Below are positions 60,765-64,000 of a DNA stretch of 64,000 nt, one piece after another. The notes beneath the pieces are model-generated. The model was given only the letters and a program-made list of their open reading frames with translations. It did no database searches and had not been told where the DNA came from. Both the position numbers and the translations under genes were made by a program. Positions within the stretch are counted from its first letter, which is position 1. Each line of letters begins with the position of its first letter. The stretch is from Desemzia sp045528445 (lineage in GTDB: Bacteria > Bacillota > Bacilli > Lactobacillales > Carnobacteriaceae). The stretch spans positions 18,440 through 82,439 of the forward strand of contig NZ_JBGQQU010000010.1 in assembly GCF_045528445.1 (NCBI RefSeq). Direction: 5' to 3'.

Positions 60765-61553
60765 TTAGTTGTCTGAACGTGAAGGGTCATCGGAATAGGG
60801 TGGTACAACAGTATCATGTGTTCCCGGTCTGTTTCCTCTAATCAAATCATCTGAATCTACAAGTCCAGTGCGTTCATCTGATGCAGGAGAGCCTAAGGAA
60901 CCTTCAGGCATAGAAGTATCTACAGTCTCATCCGGCAGCATATTTTCATCTGTATCGGCAAGAAGGTTCGTGTCTATAGAAGTATCTACTTCATCTTCAT
61001 AAGAGTAATCTGATTCGCCTCCCAGTACAGCATCCTCTGAAATAGAAGGAGTCCGGGCATTTCCGGGATTAGAATTTGGTACATAATGACTATTGCGGCG
61101 TTTTTCATCCATATCGTCTTCGTTATCTAAAACAGGAGGGATACTGGACGGTTCTTCGTCAGTAGGATCAGCTACTACATGTTCTTCACTAGTGACAGGA
61201 GGCGTGCTGTTGCTGAAATCAGTTGCACCTGCCTCACTTGAAAAATCATCTACCAATAAGACAAGTTTTCCATTATCAATGTCATCTTGATAAGGTTCTA
61301 ATATGTCTTCGTCTGCTTCATAACCAGAGTCATCACTTGAGAAGACATCTTTGATTTTCTCCCACATAGATTCATCCGTGTCTGCATGTTCAGTGTTGAT
61401 TTGTGCATCTGCAGCTCCTGAGAATCGGTCGTAAGCCTCTTTATTCGATATTAAGGTAAGCAATGTTCTATCGTAGCCTTGATGAATTAATTCCTCAATA
61501 GCTTGATTCGCTTCTTCAGTTGTTGCATAACTTCCTTTAACAAATTTTCCCAT
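60765..61553 (-). CDS. YflT-domain general stress protein with long acidic tail
   Basis: A 262-residue protein. Residues 1-105 are the heat/general-stress YflT (GSP17M) domain: KFVKGSYATTEEANQAIEELIHQGYDRTLLTLIS and a second strand set ending DNGKLVLLVDD. The remainder is a very acidic, low-complexity tail rich in Asp, Ser, Thr and Pro. AAGGAGG lies before ATG 61553; the frame continues 47 codons upstream without support. Such proteins are induced by stress in Bacillales. The tail is much longer than in the short family members. Confidence 0.82.
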   Translation of the reverse strand: MGKFVKGSYATTEEANQAIEELIHQGYDRTLLTLISNKEAYDRFSGAADAQINTEHADTDESMWEKIKDVFSSDDSGYEADEDILEPYQDDIDNGKLVLLVDDFSSEAGATDFSNSTPPVTSEEHVVADPTDEEPSSIPPVLDNEDDMDEKRRNSHYVPNSNPGNARTPSISEDAVLGGESDYSYEDEVDTSIDTNLLADTDENMLPDETVDTSMPEGSLGSPASDERTGLVDSDDLIRGNRPGTHDTVVPPYSDDPSRSDN

Positions 61554-61799
61554 ATTTCGTTCCTCCTTAGTGATATTTACTGTACCTTTAGTGTAAAGAG
61601 ATTTGAAATAAACAGCAAAACATATGCGTTGGAAATTTTTTTCTAGAAGAAGTTTAGACATCCAGTTCCAGCAAATTAAACCCTGTATAGCCATAGAGTG
61701 TTCACGAGGCAGCTCAAAAAATAAACTAAAACTTGTAGGGGATAAAAAGACATGCTATCATAGGAAATAAAATGAATTTTTAGGGGGAATAACTGTTAC

Positions 61800-63119
61800 A
61801 TGGACAGTGATAGTATAAGGTACATTATCTTTTTAGGACTGCTCATAGCAGCATCTGGATTCTTTTCTGCTTCTGAGACAGCTTACACATCGTTAAATCG
61901 TATCCGTTTGAAAAATATGGCAGATGAGGGAAACAAGAAAGCTTCTTTAGCGTTGTCTCTAGCAGACAACTACGATATGCTTCTGTCTACTATTTTAGTA
62001 GGAAACAATATCGTAAATATTTTAGCTTCATCTTTAGCCACCATTTTATTTGTAAAGTATTTTCCGGTAGCCGGCGTAACCATTTCAACAATTGTTATGA
62101 CGGTATTGGTATTGATTTTTGGGGAGATTTCTCCAAAAAGTATTGCCAAAGAAAGACCTGAAGTTTTTGCAGTAAACGTTGCACCATTTTTAAGAATTCT
62201 TATGGTATTGCTGACACCAGTTAATTTTTTCTTTAAATCATGGAAAAAATTACTGAACAAGATGTTTACTTTTGAAGCTGATGACAGCATCAGCGAAAAA
62301 GAATTGTTATTTTTGGTGGATGAAGCTCAAAATAGCGGTGGGATTGAAAATCACGAACATCAATTGATCCGATCAGCGATTACGTTTAATGAGTTGGAAG
62401 TGCAAGATATTCTAACGCCTCGTGTAGATGTTGTGGGAACAGATGTTAATAGCAGCTTGGAAGAAATGGAAGAATTGTTTCTTACAGAAGGTTATTCAAG
62501 AATAGTACTTTATGATGACTCAATTGATAAAGTCGTAGGTGTTTTGCACCAAAAAGATTTTTATGCTTTCAGCAAGAACTTGGACAATCCTCAAGCAAAT
62601 AAAAATATTCAATCCATTATAAAAGATGTCATTTGGACGCCAGGGAATATGAAAATTTCTAAGTTGTTGAAACAATTGCAATTGGAAAAAGCTCATTTGG
62701 CGATTGTCAGTGATGAGTATGGTGGAACGATTGGTATAGTGACATTAGAAGATATTCTAGAGGAACTCGTTGGAGAAATCTGGGATGAGCATGATGAAGT
62801 GACAGAAGAAGTGGTGAAGATAGACGATACTACTTATCGCATTGCGGCTTCTGCCAATTTAGATAAAATGTTGACTTCGTTTGGTATTGAAGAAGAGTTC
62901 GTCTCCAATACAGTGAGCGGTTTTATTATAGAACAATTGGGTAAATTGCCGGATGAGGGAGAAGCTTTCATCTACCACAATCTTAAAATAACCGTTACTA
63001 AAGTGAGGTTTAGACGGATTTTAGAGACCCTTGTTGAAGTGATTCCTGCAACTGCTGAAACAGAAGATGCATTTTCTCTTAATGAGATGAACCAATCATT
63101 TGATACCGTTAAAGGTTAG
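61800..63119 (+). CDS. CNNM/CorC-type membrane protein with CBS domains (HlyC/CorC family)
   Basis: A 439-residue protein. The N-terminal DUF21 domain has three or four membrane helices (FFSASETAYTSLNRIRLKNMADEGNKKA is the loop signature, FGEISPKSIAKERPE the conserved turn). A CBS pair follows (TPRVDVVGTDVNSSLEEMEELF and TPGNMKISKLLKQLQ with DEYGGTIGIVTLEDILEELVGEI), then the C-terminal CorC_HlyC domain. Family members export magnesium or respond to ATP-Mg. The GGGGG upstream of the ATG is rather far (about 11 bases). Single gene with a hairpin after it. Confidence 0.87.
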   Translation: MDSDSIRYIIFLGLLIAASGFFSASETAYTSLNRIRLKNMADEGNKKASLALSLADNYDMLLSTILVGNNIVNILASSLATILFVKYFPVAGVTISTIVMTVLVLIFGEISPKSIAKERPEVFAVNVAPFLRILMVLLTPVNFFFKSWKKLLNKMFTFEADDSISEKELLFLVDEAQNSGGIENHEHQLIRSAITFNELEVQDILTPRVDVVGTDVNSSLEEMEELFLTEGYSRIVLYDDSIDKVVGVLHQKDFYAFSKNLDNPQANKNIQSIIKDVIWTPGNMKISKLLKQLQLEKAHLAIVSDEYGGTIGIVTLEDILEELVGEIWDEHDEVTEEVVKIDDTTYRIAASANLDKMLTSFGIEEEFVSNTVSGFIIEQLGKLPDEGEAFIYHNLKITVTKVRFRRILETLVEVIPATAETEDAFSLNEMNQSFDTVKG

Positions 63120-63126
63120 AAATGAC

Positions 63127-63178
63127 GCCCTATGAGCTTCGATAGCGGATTTGGCTGCTATGCTTATAGGGCATTTTA
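63127..63178 (+). terminator. Terminator after the CorC-type gene
   Basis: Arms GCCCTAT and ATAGGGC with an inner stem-like GATAGC/GCTATG, then TTTT. Confidence 0.7.
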
Positions 63179-63273
63179 AATCAAACTAACAGGTCTCTAG
63201 GAATCAGTTTACTACCTTCTTGCAGGTTGAAAACAGCTGTCAAGCGAAAGTTAAAATGTCCTAAAACCAAGGC

Positions 63274-63320
63274 TCACATTAATGCAAGCTTTTACTTCGC
63301 AAAAGCTTGCATTAATGTGA
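63274..63320. repeat. 20-base perfect inverted repeat beside the IS transposase
   Basis: TCACATTAATGCAAGCTTTT (63274-63293) and its exact complement at 63301-63320, around a 7-base loop. It lies 21 bases beyond the transposase stop. It may be the IS end or its terminator. No T run follows on either strand. Confidence 0.75.
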
Positions 63321-63341
63321 CCGAATTTGTTAAAATTAGTC

Positions 63342-64000
63342 TTAAGCTGTTTGTTCAGCTTCGTACTCTTCGAGTGTTTTTCCGACACTGCGAAGATATC
63401 TTTTGAAAGATTCTAGTTTCCACGGGTGAGATTGTGGGGGAATATACTGGCGTCTTTCTTTTTTTTGCTCTGGAATCGGATCAAACTCTTGTGAGTAGTA
63501 GTCATGTTCTTTCAGTCTCCTTGTTGTGTATATTTTTTCAGCTATATTTACATAGATATCTCCGTTAAACGCTTCGATAACCAACACCTTTGATCTTCGC
63601 GTGAAGTAGTGCTCTTCACTGCCTTCCGTAGGCAGGTAGTAGTTGTTTTGATACCGAATATGATGCCCACTATCCACTTTTCTATTCGCTACTCGTGCTA
63701 ATAATAAATTGATTTCTGATTTAGTTGGTGCGTTTTCATAGATGGATTCCTTCGTTTTATTGCCAAACTTCTTATTGAAAGTCCTAATCCATTTCGTTAA
63801 AAAGTGATTGGCTTCCTCCATAGATTGTATTCCAGCTAAGTCTAAATCTACAGGAAGTCGTGATTGAACAGTCCCGTTTAAGCGCTCTACGCGGCCTTTA
63901 GCTTGTGGAATAGAGGAGGTTTTAATCTCAATACCGAGTTGATGACAGGCAAAACCAAACTGGGTAAAGGTATCTTCTTCGACCGCTTTCATGGCTTTTG
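63342..64000 (-). CDS. IS transposase, C-terminal part (IS1202/ISNCY-like, continues outside window)
   Basis: The frame is open to the window end and shows the end of a DDE integrase-core transposase: IEIKTSSIPQAKGRVERLNGTVQSRLPVDLDLAGI with the catalytic Glu in KGRVERLNGT. A C-terminal domain with YLPTEGSEEHYFTRRSKV and the end SHPWKLESFKRYLRS follows, as in the IS1202/ISNCY group. The N-terminal helix-turn-helix and the first two Asp residues lie beyond base 64000. Assignment to IS1202 type is from memory of the motif order. Confidence 0.8.
   Translation of the reverse strand, partial: KAMKAVEEDTFTQFGFACHQLGIEIKTSSIPQAKGRVERLNGTVQSRLPVDLDLAGIQSMEEANHFLTKWIRTFNKKFGNKTKESIYENAPTKSEINLLLARVANRKVDSGHHIRYQNNYYLPTEGSEEHYFTRRSKVLVIEAFNGDIYVNIAEKIYTTRRLKEHDYYSQEFDPIPEQKKERRQYIPPQSHPWKLESFKRYLRSVGKTLEEYEAEQTA

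Overview
The window reads as a chromosomal segment of a low-GC lactic acid bacterium, most likely Carnobacteriaceae (Carnobacterium-like). This is inferred from the AT-rich, Shine-Dalgarno-rich gene style, the Firmicutes order gltX-cysE-cysS-mrnC-rlmB-rae1-sigH, T-box and PyrR leaders, a sortase/LPXTG pair, PTS transporters and an IS1380-type element. No rRNA, tRNA, CRISPR array or prophage was seen.

Layout. 1-5.7 kb: housekeeping translation and cysteine genes, with a Cys T-box before cysE. 5.7-12.6 kb: membrane proteins, a frameshifted NmrA-like gene, a RelE-type toxin-antitoxin pair, and an operon of a BASS-type transporter and an iron-alcohol-dehydrogenase-fold enzyme. That operon sits behind a leader with an Ile-rich 16-codon peptide and competing hairpins. 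12.6-15.3 kb: a decay zone (AraC/GH39 fusion remnant, frameshifted M20 hydrolase, MFS fragment). 15.4-17.3 kb: ohrR-ohr with a clear operator, and an AEC carrier. 17.8-22.9 kb: a 1,430-residue LPQTG surface protein and its sortase. 23.7-27.7 kb: a MarR regulator and a heterodimeric ABC exporter. 28.0-36.1 kb: an rpiR gene cut in two by a 5.9-kb composite element (two IS1380-like copies around an oleate hydratase gene), followed by a PTS EIIC gene. 36.3-42.6 kb: a VIT-type transporter, an amino-acid ABC transporter under a T-box (specifier probably CGC, Arg), and the divergent argGH. 42.6-50.3 kb: VOC protein, SDR, cold-shock protein, fetAB-like genes, a DUF871/MupG-like gene with PTS EIIC, and an XRE protein. 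50.4-59 kb: VOC protein, an rclA/har-like flavoprotein with an Rrf2 regulator and divergent FMN reductase, LapA-like and SatP proteins, glycerate kinase and asparaginase. 59-64 kb: uracil permease with PyrR-type leader, YflT-domain protein, CorC/HlyC-type protein and the end of an IS transposase.

The most unusual structure is not a gene. Four intergenic spots (about 11.76, 23.10, 43.15 and 57.50 kb) hold tandem arrays with essentially the same 52-bp period, each unit carrying a dyad. They fall into two related sequence subfamilies. I do not recognise the family.

Several genes are broken by single-base or larger deletions. Where Shine-Dalgarno positions decided the start codon, the start given here is often downstream of the longest reading frame.
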